Part shown: piece by piece, positions 9,684 to 17,844 of the stretch
Numbering within the stretch: the stretch's first letter is position 1
Layout: every line of letters starts with the position of its first letter
NCBI RefSeq assembly: GCF_007786475.1
Contig: NZ_VNJJ01000003.1
Location: forward strand, 460,768 to 524,767
Length of the DNA stretch: 64,000 nt
Direction of reading: 5' to 3'
Origin: Cohnella terricola
Lineage (GTDB): Bacteria > Bacillota > Bacilli > Paenibacillales > Paenibacillaceae
The notes under the pieces: model-generated
Told to the model about the DNA's origin: nothing
Database searches by the model: none
The model's input: the letters and a program-made list of their open reading frames with translations, nothing else
Position numbers and translations under genes: made by a program

Positions 9684-10262
9684 GACAGACTCAAGCGCGC
9701 TTACAATCGTTTCAATATAATCTGCCTCCGGATGGCGTTCGCAGTAGGCATGCGCACCCATCGTCGCTCCGACGACCGCTCCTGCAAGTGCGTATACGCC
9801 AAGGTCGCCGTTATGTCGTCCGGTTCTCTCCGCAATCAAATCGGCGATCAAAGTCAGCGTACTGGACGTCTGGCTCATGAACGCGGCTCGTAGCTCGGGA
9901 GTCGCGGACATCAGCTCCATCCTTATACGGACCGCCTTCCGGTCCTCGTCCGATATGAGAGCCGCCCCTTCGATTACCGCCCTTCGAAACGTCTCGATCG
10001 GGTCAAGCTCCGGAGGCTGCCGCCGATAAAGCTCGATGAGCATCGGGTCGAAGTCGTCTTCAATGACAACCGCTTCTTTCGTCTGAAAATATCGAAAAAA
10101 AGTGCTGGGCGAAATCTCGGAAGCAGCGGCAATCTGCTCCACCGTCGTTTCCTGATAGCCTTGCTCGCGGAAAAGCCGGATCGCGTTCTGTTGAATGATC
10201 GCCCGGGTTTTCAGTTTTTTTCGTTCGCGAAGCCCGAGTTTGGGCTGGTCATCTAAGGTCAC
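9663..10262 (-). CDS. TetR-family transcriptional regulator
   Basis: 199 residues. The N-terminal helix-turn-helix spans about residues 15-60 (TRAIIQQNAIRLFREQGY, then STFFRYFQTKEAVV); the variable ligand domain follows. It is the second gene of a transcript starting with the MFS exporter 66 bases upstream. A 19-bp near-perfect dyad overlapping the exporter promoter is the obvious binding site, so it probably represses both the pump and itself until a toxic ligand binds. The ligand is not predictable. Confidence 0.88.
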   Translation of the reverse strand: MTLDDQPKLGLRERKKLKTRAIIQQNAIRLFREQGYQETTVEQIAAASEISPSTFFRYFQTKEAVVIEDDFDPMLIELYRRQPPELDPIETFRRAVIEGAALISDEDRKAVRIRMELMSATPELRAAFMSQTSSTLTLIADLIAERTGRHNGDLGVYALAGAVVGATMGAHAYCERHPEADYIETIVSALESVETAFRA

Positions 10263-10328
10263 GCCTATGCCTCCCGGAATTTGTACGCTATAAGGTTAGT
10301 GTACCTTTTTTCGCGGGGACGAGCAACG

Positions 10329-11852
10329 TTAGACGCCGATCTCACTTGATTGATTCGAGCCGCTATGCACTTCTCCTCTGGGCAGAAATAGGATCGCGCA
10401 TACCATGCCCGCAAGGGCGATTCCGCCGCAAATCCAGAACATCACATCCATTCCGGAGACAAAAGCGCGGCCGACCGAATCGAGCAACGGCTCCGAAGCG
10501 ATGCGGTGCGCAGCCGCGGCCCCGGCGGACACGCTCTGCCGGGCCGTCTCGGCAACCGCATCCGGCACCCCATGCAATTGAAGCTTAGAGCGGTATGTGG
10601 CATTAAGAGCGGCTCCTAGCAAAGCGACGCCGAAAGTGCCGCCGATTTGGCGCAGCGCCATAATAAGCGCCGAACCGACGCCGCTTCTTTCGGCCGACAG
10701 CTCGCCGAGGGCGGCATCCATCGACGTCGGCAGCGACATGCCGAGTCCGAAGCCTGCGAGCGTCAGCCATGCCGCGGCAAAACCGTAGCCGCTGCCCGAT
10801 TGCGTGAATGCGCCGACGGCGAGACCGGCGGCAAGCATCGCGAATCCGATCGCGGCAACTTGCTTCGTTCCGGCTTTGGCGATTAGGCTTTGGGCGAGTT
10901 TGGCTCCGATGATGACCCCTCCGATCATCGGCAGCAGCCTTATGCCCGTCCCAAAGGAATCGAACTGTTGCACCGCCTGGAAATACTGCGGCATGGCGAA
11001 CATGATACCAAACATCGCGAACGTGACGATTGTGGCCAAAAGCGCGCCCCATGTGAAGCGTGAAGAGCGGAATAAGGATAGATCAATGAGCGGATACGCG
11101 ATACGCCTCTGCCTCCAGACGAACAAAAGCAACAGGACAACACTTGCAGCGATTGCGGCGAGCGCCGCCGGATCCGACCAACTATGCTCTCCTGTACGGA
11201 TGACGCCGTAGGTCACGCCCGCAAGCCCGATGCTGGAAGTCGCGATTCCGACGCCGTCGAGCCGCCGGCGCGTTTCGCTCTTCGACTCCGGTAACAGTAG
11301 CCCGACGGCAATTAACGCAATCGCGACGAGAGGAAGGTTGATCAGAAACACCGAGCCCCATGCGTAATGCTTGAGCAGCCATCCCCCTAGAATCGGGCCG
11401 AGCGGGATGCCGAACATGTTCGCCATAGCCCAGATCATCATCGCTTTCGTACGCTCGGCTCCGTGGAACAGCACAGGCAGGATCGACATCGATAGAGGCA
11501 TGATGAATGCCGCTCCCAGCCCCAGCAGCGCCCTCATCGCAATCAGCATCGATGACGAATCGGAGATGGCGCATCCCAACGATGCCGCTCCGAATAGAAC
11601 TAGCGCGATAAGCAGAAACTTTTTGCGCCCGAACCGATCCCCCATCATGCCTGCCGGCAGCAGCACCGCCGCGAGCACGAGATTGTAAGCATCCACGATC
11701 CATTGCAAGGAGCTTGTCGAGGCATTGAGATCGGTGGCCAGCGTAGGCAACGCAACGTTCAAAATCGTCATATCCAGCGCAATCGCCAATATGCCGAATG
11801 AAAGCGAGCCCAGTACCCACCATTTGCGGTGATCGGATTTACTCATCTTCAT
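10329..11852 (-). CDS. MFS drug efflux transporter, DHA2 (EmrB/QacA) family
   Basis: About 507 residues. The start is placed at ATG 11852, which has AAAGGTGG at 6 bases; a GTG at 11861 lies inside that site and is less likely. Fourteen hydrophobic helices are expected. The family signature LDMTILNVALPTL lies in the first helix, and the loop motif GDRFGRKK follows the second. Members expel drugs, dyes or biocides using the proton gradient. The hydrophilic C-terminal tail ends QSSEIGV. It is transcribed from a perfect-spacing promoter with an overlapping dyad and is followed by its probable TetR repressor. Confidence 0.9.
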   Translation of the reverse strand: MKMSKSDHRKWWVLGSLSFGILAIALDMTILNVALPTLATDLNASTSSLQWIVDAYNLVLAAVLLPAGMMGDRFGRKKFLLIALVLFGAASLGCAISDSSSMLIAMRALLGLGAAFIMPLSMSILPVLFHGAERTKAMMIWAMANMFGIPLGPILGGWLLKHYAWGSVFLINLPLVAIALIAVGLLLPESKSETRRRLDGVGIATSSIGLAGVTYGVIRTGEHSWSDPAALAAIAASVVLLLLFVWRQRRIAYPLIDLSLFRSSRFTWGALLATIVTFAMFGIMFAMPQYFQAVQQFDSFGTGIRLLPMIGGVIIGAKLAQSLIAKAGTKQVAAIGFAMLAAGLAVGAFTQSGSGYGFAAAWLTLAGFGLGMSLPTSMDAALGELSAERSGVGSALIMALRQIGGTFGVALLGAALNATYRSKLQLHGVPDAVAETARQSVSAGAAAAHRIASEPLLDSVGRAFVSGMDVMFWICGGIALAGMVCAILFLPRGEVHSGSNQSSEIGV

Positions 11853-11894
11853 ATCATCCACCTTTCACGGCCAATTCCCTGCCGATATAATGGT

Positions 11895-11924
11895 AGTATA
11901 TTTTATTTGATAGTTACTGTCAAA
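11895..11924 (-). promoter_or_regulatory. Efflux operon promoter with overlapping TetR-type operator
   Basis: Reverse strand TTGACA (11918-11923), 17 bases, TATACT (11895-11900), close to the sigma-A consensus. The dyad TTTGATAGTTACTGTCAAA (11906-11924) is a 9-1-9 inverted repeat with a single mismatch and covers the -35 box and half of the spacer, as expected for repression by steric block. Confidence 0.75.
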
Positions 11925-11950
11925 TTATATTTAATATCATTTTTATAGTA

Positions 11951-11990
11951 CAAAAAAGCTGACAGTCCCGAATGGGTTCACAGTCAGCTT
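11951..11990. terminator. Terminator behind modB
   Basis: AGCTGAC (11957-11963) pairs with GTCAGCT (11983-11989) around about 19 bases. Reverse-strand transcripts from modB meet the run of T's after the stem. Confidence 0.75.
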
Positions 11991-11996
11991 CATTTT

Positions 11997-12665
11997 TTAT
12001 CCGATATTCGATTTTTGGCCGGTTGCCAGCAGCATTAGAAAAGAGATGCCGATCATAGCAATCGTCCACGCCCACGCCATGCCGGTATGTCCGGCATCGA
12101 CCGCGACATATATCGCAGTAGGAATCGTTTGTGTCCGTCCGGGAATATTGCCGGCGATCATAAGCGTTGCGCCGAACTCGCCTAATCCGCGCGCAAAGCC
12201 GAGTATGTAGGCGGTTATCAGCGAAGGGTAAGCGAGCGGAAGCGCAATGTATCTGAATACTTGCCATTCCGTGGCGCCAGCGGAGCGGCCCGCTTCTTCC
12301 AATTGCCGATCCACCGACGCAAACCCGACCTTCATCGTCTGAAAGACGAGGGGAAAAGAGACGACGACTGATGCGATCACGGCTGCCCACCACGTAAAAA
12401 TAATCGGTGAAGAGAACAGCCACTCCGCAAACCGGCCGATCCAGCTTCTACGACCAAGAAACATGAGCAGAACGAACCCGACAACCGTCGGCGGCAAAAC
12501 CAGCGGCAGCATCATTGCCGTTTCGAGAAGCGTTTTACCCCTGAAAGATTTCCCGTTTAACGCTCGCGCGACCACAGTCCCGAGGATAATCGTAAGAACG
12601 CTTGATAACAGCGCCACTTGCAGCGATAACTGGATCGGCGACCAGAACTCATGCCAATTCAACAC
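11997..12665 (-). CDS. modB: Molybdate ABC transporter permease
   Basis: 222 residues with about five or six hydrophobic helices. The inner-membrane channel subunit of a molybdate importer. The EAA loop that contacts the ATPase is visible (EEAGRSAGATEWQVFRYIAL, about 125-145), together with the ModB-typical block LPPTVVGFVLL and GEFGATLMIAGNIPG. It starts 5 bases after the modA stop, in one operon. No ModC ATPase gene follows: a terminator comes straight after modB. Confidence 0.92.
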   Translation of the reverse strand: MLNWHEFWSPIQLSLQVALLSSVLTIILGTVVARALNGKSFRGKTLLETAMMLPLVLPPTVVGFVLLMFLGRRSWIGRFAEWLFSSPIIFTWWAAVIASVVVSFPLVFQTMKVGFASVDRQLEEAGRSAGATEWQVFRYIALPLAYPSLITAYILGFARGLGEFGATLMIAGNIPGRTQTIPTAIYVAVDAGHTGMAWAWTIAMIGISFLMLLATGQKSNIG

Positions 12666-12670
12666 TGCTC

Positions 12671-13456
12671 CTATTGTCCGGAACGAGGAACGGAAAATCC
12701 GTATTTCTTGAAAATATCCAGCGCTTCTTGCGTTTGCAGATAGCGATAGAACTCTTCCGCTTCCTTGCCGTGTTTGGTCGCTTTGACGATCCCGATCGGA
12801 TATTCTACCGGGGCATAGGAATCCGGATTGACAACGAACGTTATCTTCACCTTCTGCGAAGAAAGCGCGTCCGTCTTATAGACGAATCCGGCATCCGCAT
12901 TCCCCGTCTCCACGTATTGAAGCACTTGTCTGACGTCTTTGGCCTGAACTAGCTTCGGCTGAAGCTTATCCCAAAGATTCGCGGTCGTTAAAGCTTCCTT
13001 CGCGTAATTTCCGGCGGGAACGCTTTCCGGGATCCCGATTGCGACTCTCTTGATCTCCGCTGCCGTAAGGGCGTTCTCGTCCGGCAAATCGGCCCTTCCA
13101 TCCGCCGGAACGACGACGACAAGCTCGTTCGCGAGCAAGTTCGTTTGCTTATCCCCGTCGATTAACTGTCCGTCCACGAGAGCTTTCATGTTTTTTGTCG
13201 CCGCCGACAGAAACAAATCCGCCGGAGCCCCTTGTTCTATCTGCTGCTGCAACGCTCCCGACGCGCCGAAATTATAAAGCAGCTTCGTATTGGCATAATT
13301 CTCTTCGTAGATGGTTTTAATCTCGTTCAGGGCATCCGTCAAGCTGGCAGCCGCAGAGATCGTCAGCTCCACTTTTTTGTCGGAACAAGCGGCAAACGCT
13401 AGACTCATCGCCGCGACCAACATGACGGCCGCTATTCGTTTCGTAACCTTGAACAT
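12671..13456 (-). CDS. modA: Molybdate-binding lipoprotein
   Basis: About 261 residues from ATG 13456, preceded by AAGGGAG. Solute-binding protein that captures molybdate (or tungstate) outside the membrane for ModB. A signal peptide with lipobox LAFAAC gives an N-terminal lipid-modified cysteine. Family blocks include LTISAAASLTDAL, FNFGASGAL-like YNFGASGALQQQIEQG, and APADLFLSA. It is followed directly by modB. The serpin gene ends 45 bases upstream on the same strand, so co-transcription from there is possible. Confidence 0.92.
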   Translation of the reverse strand: MFKVTKRIAAVMLVAAMSLAFAACSDKKVELTISAAASLTDALNEIKTIYEENYANTKLLYNFGASGALQQQIEQGAPADLFLSAATKNMKALVDGQLIDGDKQTNLLANELVVVVPADGRADLPDENALTAAEIKRVAIGIPESVPAGNYAKEALTTANLWDKLQPKLVQAKDVRQVLQYVETGNADAGFVYKTDALSSQKVKITFVVNPDSYAPVEYPIGIVKATKHGKEAEEFYRYLQTQEALDIFKKYGFSVPRSGQ

Positions 13457-13501
13457 TTCCCGACTCCCTTCGCGAGTAACCAAGATATCATCAATATCCG
13501 A

Positions 13502-14779
13502 TCATTCCGAACTCTTCTTTTCATTCGGGTTAAAGATAACTCCGGCGAACAAAATACACCCAGTCTCGCGATCGACGATCGCTGCGACGAACGGTCTGTT
13601 AACCGACATCAAGAAGGGATTCTGCGGCTGCGCGCCCCCGACCTCCATCTCGATCGCGGTTGCGGCCGCCGCCTCCGTTCCTTGTTCGTTGATCTCAATC
13701 GCGGACTTATGTTCCGCTTTGCTGATGTACAAATTCGGCGGAGCCGGGGATATTCCAGTGAAATCTCCCTTTACGGAATCAAAGGCTTCCCGTATGCCGA
13801 GTACATTCAGAGCATCGTTTAACGTCGCGGAGAAGTCCAATTTGACTTTCGGAAGCTCAATTCGGCCTGGACGCTCTTCGAAAGCTTCCGTCAGCAGGGA
13901 AGGATCCGAACCGATCTGGCTGACCAATCGATCGAGCGTTCCGATTGATTGGTCGGGGAGAACGATCGCCATGTATGCCGATTCGTTCTTTCCGTAAGGA
14001 AGCTTGATCGCTTCGTAGCCTTCCTTTTCCGTGTATTCGTAATACCCGCCTTTCGTCATCATATCCGTCTCGACGTACTCGCCGTCCGCGACGAAAAACT
14101 TGGCTTTCGCCGTATTCTGGGCCCGGAACGGCTCCTTCCATGCGCCGTTGAAATAGACTGCGTTCAACAAATATAGGGCGGCGTCGGGCTCTACACGCTC
14201 AAGCATCCGCTTGATCTTGCCGTTCGTCGCTTCCTCCACCCATTTGTTCATTTGTTTAAGCGTCTTAGTATCCTTGAAATCGGACCGATTCGTTTCCGCA
14301 TTAAAATCGTTCCGACCGATGCGCAGAAACTCGTCGTAAACAGGTTGGTCGTCCCGCAGCCACAAGGAATTCGCGATATGCGTTTCCACTCCATCGTCAA
14401 TCGGATGGCTTAGCAGATCGACGAGCACCCGGTAACCACGCCCGATTTCCTCTTTTTTCAAGCCTTGTAATCCGAGCGCCTTCTCCATCTCCGCAGCCGT
14501 CTCTCCAGATGCCCCGACCGACACTAGAGATAGCGCTTCCGCGATGCTTAAGGGTGAAAGAAATATATTTTTTTTCGGTTTCGTTCGGTATAATTCCCCG
14601 AACAATTCAACCCCGAAACGGTTCGCGGACTGTACGATCCGCGGATCAAGATCATCCATCGTATATGCGCTGTTGGTACGCTCCTGTAGCTTGCTCCTTT
14701 CCGAATCTCCGTTCGTACGGGTGCAGCCAGAGCTGGCTACGATTGCGGCCAGCATGATCAATCCAATCTTTTTGCGCAT
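13502..14779 (-). CDS. Serpin-family protease inhibitor lipoprotein
   Basis: 425 residues. A signal peptide with lipobox ASSGC puts the mature protein on the outer face of the membrane. The rest is a full-length serpin: FLSPLSIAEALSLVSVGASG near the start, LLNAVYFNGAW in mid-protein, the hinge INEQGTEAAAATA before the reactive loop, and PFLMSVNRPFVAAI near the C terminus. The alanine-rich hinge is that of an inhibitory serpin, which traps a protease after cleavage of the loop. Counting from the hinge Glu places the cleavage residue near the VGG segment, but this is only approximate. The target protease is unknown. It ends 45 bases before modA. Confidence 0.9.
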   Translation of the reverse strand: MRKKIGLIMLAAIVASSGCTRTNGDSERSKLQERTNSAYTMDDLDPRIVQSANRFGVELFGELYRTKPKKNIFLSPLSIAEALSLVSVGASGETAAEMEKALGLQGLKKEEIGRGYRVLVDLLSHPIDDGVETHIANSLWLRDDQPVYDEFLRIGRNDFNAETNRSDFKDTKTLKQMNKWVEEATNGKIKRMLERVEPDAALYLLNAVYFNGAWKEPFRAQNTAKAKFFVADGEYVETDMMTKGGYYEYTEKEGYEAIKLPYGKNESAYMAIVLPDQSIGTLDRLVSQIGSDPSLLTEAFEERPGRIELPKVKLDFSATLNDALNVLGIREAFDSVKGDFTGISPAPPNLYISKAEHKSAIEINEQGTEAAAATAIEMEVGGAQPQNPFLMSVNRPFVAAIVDRETGCILFAGVIFNPNEKKSSE

Positions 14780-14867
14780 TCAGATTCCCCCTATTTTTTT
14801 CTGTTTAACTAGAAAAGACGCAATTCGTCTCTCCGATGTTGCAACATGTAAAATTAGGGGGCTTTCC

Positions 14868-15143
14868 TCAATCCGAAGCCTTAAGGCTGTTATTCGCCGC
14901 AATCACGAATTGTTCGAAGAATGCGTCGTCTTCTTCAAGGCGTTCGTCCACCGCCTGAATTTCTTCTTCACTGCCGGATTGGGAACCGAAGTTAAGCGCG
15001 TAGCTCCAATTGTTCCTTCCGTTATCGCTTTGAATCGTCACTTCATAAGGCTGTTTATGTTGTTCCACTTCGAATTGGATTTGTCCTACATAACCCGTTT
15101 CCTCATCGTGAGTCATTTTAGCGCTAATAATGTGAACTTTCAT
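14868..15143 (-). CDS. Small acidic protein of unknown function
   Basis: 91 residues from ATG 15143 with a strong GGGAGGTGAAG site; a start nine codons earlier lacks one. I do not recognise a family. The N-terminal half reads like alternating beta strands (MKVHIISAKM, GYVGQIQFEVEQ, PYEVTIQSD, WSYALNFG); the C-terminal half is strongly acidic and helical (SEEEIQAVDERLEEDDAFFEQF). No signal peptide or membrane helix. It is divergent from an XRE regulator, and both promoters carry the same palindrome, so that regulator very probably controls it. Confidence 0.75.
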   Translation of the reverse strand: MKVHIISAKMTHDEETGYVGQIQFEVEQHKQPYEVTIQSDNGRNNWSYALNFGSQSGSEEEIQAVDERLEEDDAFFEQFVIAANNSLKASD

Positions 15144-15161
15144 TTCTTCACCTCCCTCAAC

Positions 15162-15269
15162 ATGATACATATTGTATCTTATTTTATCAATCCCATTTGG
15201 TAAAACAAAGAAGTAGCGGAGATTCGTTTCTTATTTTCACTTGACATGATACATTATGTATCATAAATT
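15162..15269. promoter_or_regulatory. Divergent promoters with two copies of a 19-bp palindrome
   Basis: Rightward promoter: TTGACA (15241-15246), 17 bases, TAAATT (15264-15269); its spacer is filled by ATGATACATTATGTATCAT (15246-15264), a perfect 9-1-9 dyad. Leftward promoter: TTGATA (15185-15190), 17 bases, TATCAT (15162-15167); a second, imperfect copy (ATGATACAT then TTGTATCTT, 15162-15180) overlaps its -10 and spacer. Both copies are placed to repress. Confidence 0.78.
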
Positions 15270-15307
15270 TAATTTAAGCCATTTCATTTCGGGGCAAGGA
15301 GATATGA

Positions 15308-15643
15308 ATGATGAACATGGGAGAAAGATTGCGCGAATTGCGCTTACGCCGCAAAATCTCGCAAGAGGAAGTCGCGCGCAATATCGGCATTACGCGATCT
15401 GCATATAGCCATTACGAGATCAATAACCGGCAGCCGGTGTATGATACCTTAATTAAATTAGCGGTTTTTTTTGACGTATCGCTTGATTACATCATTGGAG
15501 GAACACAGCACCGGGATCCGCTCGGACACTCTTCCCCGGATTCCCGGGAACTGTTGAACTTGTTTCGGAGCATGAATCAGGAACAGCGACAGAAATCCCT
15601 AACGCTCATTTCCGATTTCATGCATCAAGAGGATAGCGGTTAG
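15308..15643 (+). CDS. XRE-family (Cro/CI-type) transcriptional regulator
   Basis: 111 residues. An N-terminal helix-turn-helix of the HTH_3 type covers about residues 6-62 (LRELRLRRKISQEEVARNIG, then YEINNRQP and LAVFFDVSLDYIIGG). A short helical tail of about 45 residues probably serves for dimerisation; no metal or peptidase domain is present. The start is the ATG at 15308, 6 bases after AAGGAG. It probably represses its own gene and the divergent small-protein gene. Its last four bases overlap the stop region of the convergent sensor kinase gene. Confidence 0.88.
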   Translation: MMNMGERLRELRLRRKISQEEVARNIGITRSAYSHYEINNRQPVYDTLIKLAVFFDVSLDYIIGGTQHRDPLGHSSPDSRELLNLFRSMNQEQRQKSLTLISDFMHQEDSG

Positions 15644-17703
15644 CGCACGGTTACGGGTACGAGAATGCGGAACACGCCGCCTCCCTCCTCCGAGTTGTGC
15701 GCGCTGATCAGCCCGCCATGCAGTTCGACGATCTCTTTGACGATCGATAAGCCTAATCCGCTCCCCCCGGAAGCGGAATTCCGGGAGTCGCTTTTTCGAT
15801 AGAAACGATCGAAAATATGAGGCAAATCCGCCTGATCGATGCCAAGCCCGCTGTCCACGACCTTGATCTCCACGAAAGGCATGTCCCGCAGCGAGGCCAT
15901 CGTGATACCGATTGTACCGCCTTCCGGTGTATGCCTGATCGCGTTGTACAACAAATTCGCGAAGACGCGGTCCATCCGCCGCATATCGATAGCCACCGTC
16001 GTTTCTTCATCGGCATCGTCTTCAATCCGGCAGAAGAAGTTGATGCCCTTGCTTTGCATTTCCAATCCGTATTGCTCCATTAATCTTTCTTTCCACCAAG
16101 AGAGCGGCACATTCTCAATCGACAATTCAACCTTGCGCGCCTCGAGGACGGACAGTTCGAACAAATCCTGAATGAGCGAGTTCAGCCCTTCAACCTTCGT
16201 CAACATCGACCGGATCGTCTTGTCTCGTTGCGCCGGTTCGGAAATGACGTTGTCTCTTAATGCCTCCAAATACCCTTGCAACAGCGTGATTGGCGTCCGC
16301 AAGTCGTGCGAAATGTTGCTGATCAACTGTGTTCGCGACTTTTCCATCCTCTGCAACTCTTCTGTGCGTTCTTCGATTCTCTCTTCCAGCGAGCTGTTCC
16401 ACTCGATCAATTGCGCGGACATTCTCTCCGCTTTCTCATGCGTCAGCGAGAATCTAAGCGAAATAATAAAGGAGTTCATGACGATCAAGAACAACTGACC
16501 GAATGGCACCAAATCGATCGAACGCGACCAACCATTATAGAACAAAATATCGTTTATGATCGTCACGACGAGTCCCGCGACCCCGATCAGCGCAAGCTTC
16601 GCTCCTTCGCGGCGTCGCTTGGCGGACAATACGAGACCGATCAGGACCCGCGTGCTAAACAGCAACAAATAGAGTTGGAACGCGATGACCCACGACGTAA
16701 ATTGCGAAGGCGACGCGACCAGCACGAACAGCACCAGCAAGACGGCGCACCCGCCGGAGAGCTTGATCCAGAATCGTCTGATCTCGAGCGGGTACATCGA
16801 TTGGAAATAAACCAGCCCCGCCCAACACGCCAACACCAAGGAGATATACTCCAGCCTGATCGAGAGCACCCATGTGATCTCGTCGATCCACCGGACGATA
16901 AAGCCTTCTCCGATCAAGCCCATTCGCAAACCGACGAACAGGCATAACAAGGCGAACATCAAGTTGGCGATTTCTTTGCGCCTTAACACGTACAACCCAA
17001 GATGGTAAAAACCGATCATAACCAAAGCGCCGAGAATGACGAGTTCCTGGGCTGCATGTCGTGTTTGCAGATTCTGAATCCGATCGGCGTCGCCCATGAC
17101 GATCGAAGTTCGAATGCCGCCGTAACGGTGGTCGTAATTAGCCACGACCAGCTTCAGTTCCGTCCGATCACTCCGCGCGTTAAAATAAACGGTGGCAGGA
17201 AGCTGGTAAGGTACCGTCAAATCCGGCTGATAGTCCGCTCTCCCCCGCGACATCATCGGCTCCCCGTCGATGGACAGTTCATAGGCCGTTGAGATGTTCG
17301 GGAGACGAATCGCCATCATGTCTCGTTCATTTCTGTGCAGGATTGTCAACCGATATATGCCGTAGCCGTAATCTCGCAATTCCGAGCCGTTTCCCATTTC
17401 CTCGTAGTCCCACGTTCCCGGGACATCAATCGTGGATGCCGTAAAGTTGGGATTCTCGCCGTTATCTCCACTTGATTCGAGCCACTCAAAGCTCCACTCT
17501 CCATCAAGCGAAGCGATTCCGTCCTCTTTCCAGGACCATTCTCTCAGATCGATCGTTCCGTTCTCGGCTCGCGGCGATGGCGTCGATTGCTGCGATGAAG
17601 GAGAGCAGCCGCTTAACAACGCGAACAACAGCAAGAAGACCATTACGATCCACGTTCTTCCCCATCCATATCCTGTTGATCTTGCCGCGTTTCGGGATGC
17701 CAA
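15640..17703 (-). CDS. Sensor histidine kinase with 7TMR-DISM input
   Basis: 687 residues, TTG start with GGGAGAGG upstream. After a hydrophobic N terminus ending in the lipobox-like ALLSGC (Cys33) comes an extracytoplasmic beta-sandwich of 7TMR-DISM extracellular type (about 50-210, with VPGTWDY and YGYGIYRLTI), then seven helices (about 217-420), a coiled coil, HisKA with His466 in NISHDLRTP, and HATPase_c with NLLYNAIRHTPEGG, DSGLGI and GGSGLGLSIV. It should autophosphorylate and pass phosphate to the response regulator encoded divergently next to it. The ligand is unknown; carbohydrates are a common guess for the jelly-roll domain. Confidence 0.92.
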   Translation of the reverse strand: MASRNAARSTGYGWGRTWIVMVFLLLFALLSGCSPSSQQSTPSPRAENGTIDLREWSWKEDGIASLDGEWSFEWLESSGDNGENPNFTASTIDVPGTWDYEEMGNGSELRDYGYGIYRLTILHRNERDMMAIRLPNISTAYELSIDGEPMMSRGRADYQPDLTVPYQLPATVYFNARSDRTELKLVVANYDHRYGGIRTSIVMGDADRIQNLQTRHAAQELVILGALVMIGFYHLGLYVLRRKEIANLMFALLCLFVGLRMGLIGEGFIVRWIDEITWVLSIRLEYISLVLACWAGLVYFQSMYPLEIRRFWIKLSGGCAVLLVLFVLVASPSQFTSWVIAFQLYLLLFSTRVLIGLVLSAKRRREGAKLALIGVAGLVVTIINDILFYNGWSRSIDLVPFGQLFLIVMNSFIISLRFSLTHEKAERMSAQLIEWNSSLEERIEERTEELQRMEKSRTQLISNISHDLRTPITLLQGYLEALRDNVISEPAQRDKTIRSMLTKVEGLNSLIQDLFELSVLEARKVELSIENVPLSWWKERLMEQYGLEMQSKGINFFCRIEDDADEETTVAIDMRRMDRVFANLLYNAIRHTPEGGTIGITMASLRDMPFVEIKVVDSGLGIDQADLPHIFDRFYRKSDSRNSASGGSGLGLSIVKEIVELHGGLISAHNSEEGGGVFRILVPVTVR

Positions 17704-17781
17704 GGTGTTCCTCTCCCTTTATCAGTCGCTCCGAGTCCGTTCCGCATGCGAAATGGTTTCGAACGTCATTTTAACGGTGCA

Positions 17782-17811
17782 TTGATTACTCGTCAACGCT
17801 TTCGTTATAAT
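17782..17811 (+). promoter_or_regulatory. Promoter of the response regulator gene
   Basis: TTGATT (17782-17787), an 18-base spacer, and perfect TATAAT (17806-17811), about 33 bases before the start codon. Confidence 0.6.
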
Positions 17812-17844
17812 AAGGCATTAAGTGCTTTTGTACGGGGGAGAAAA

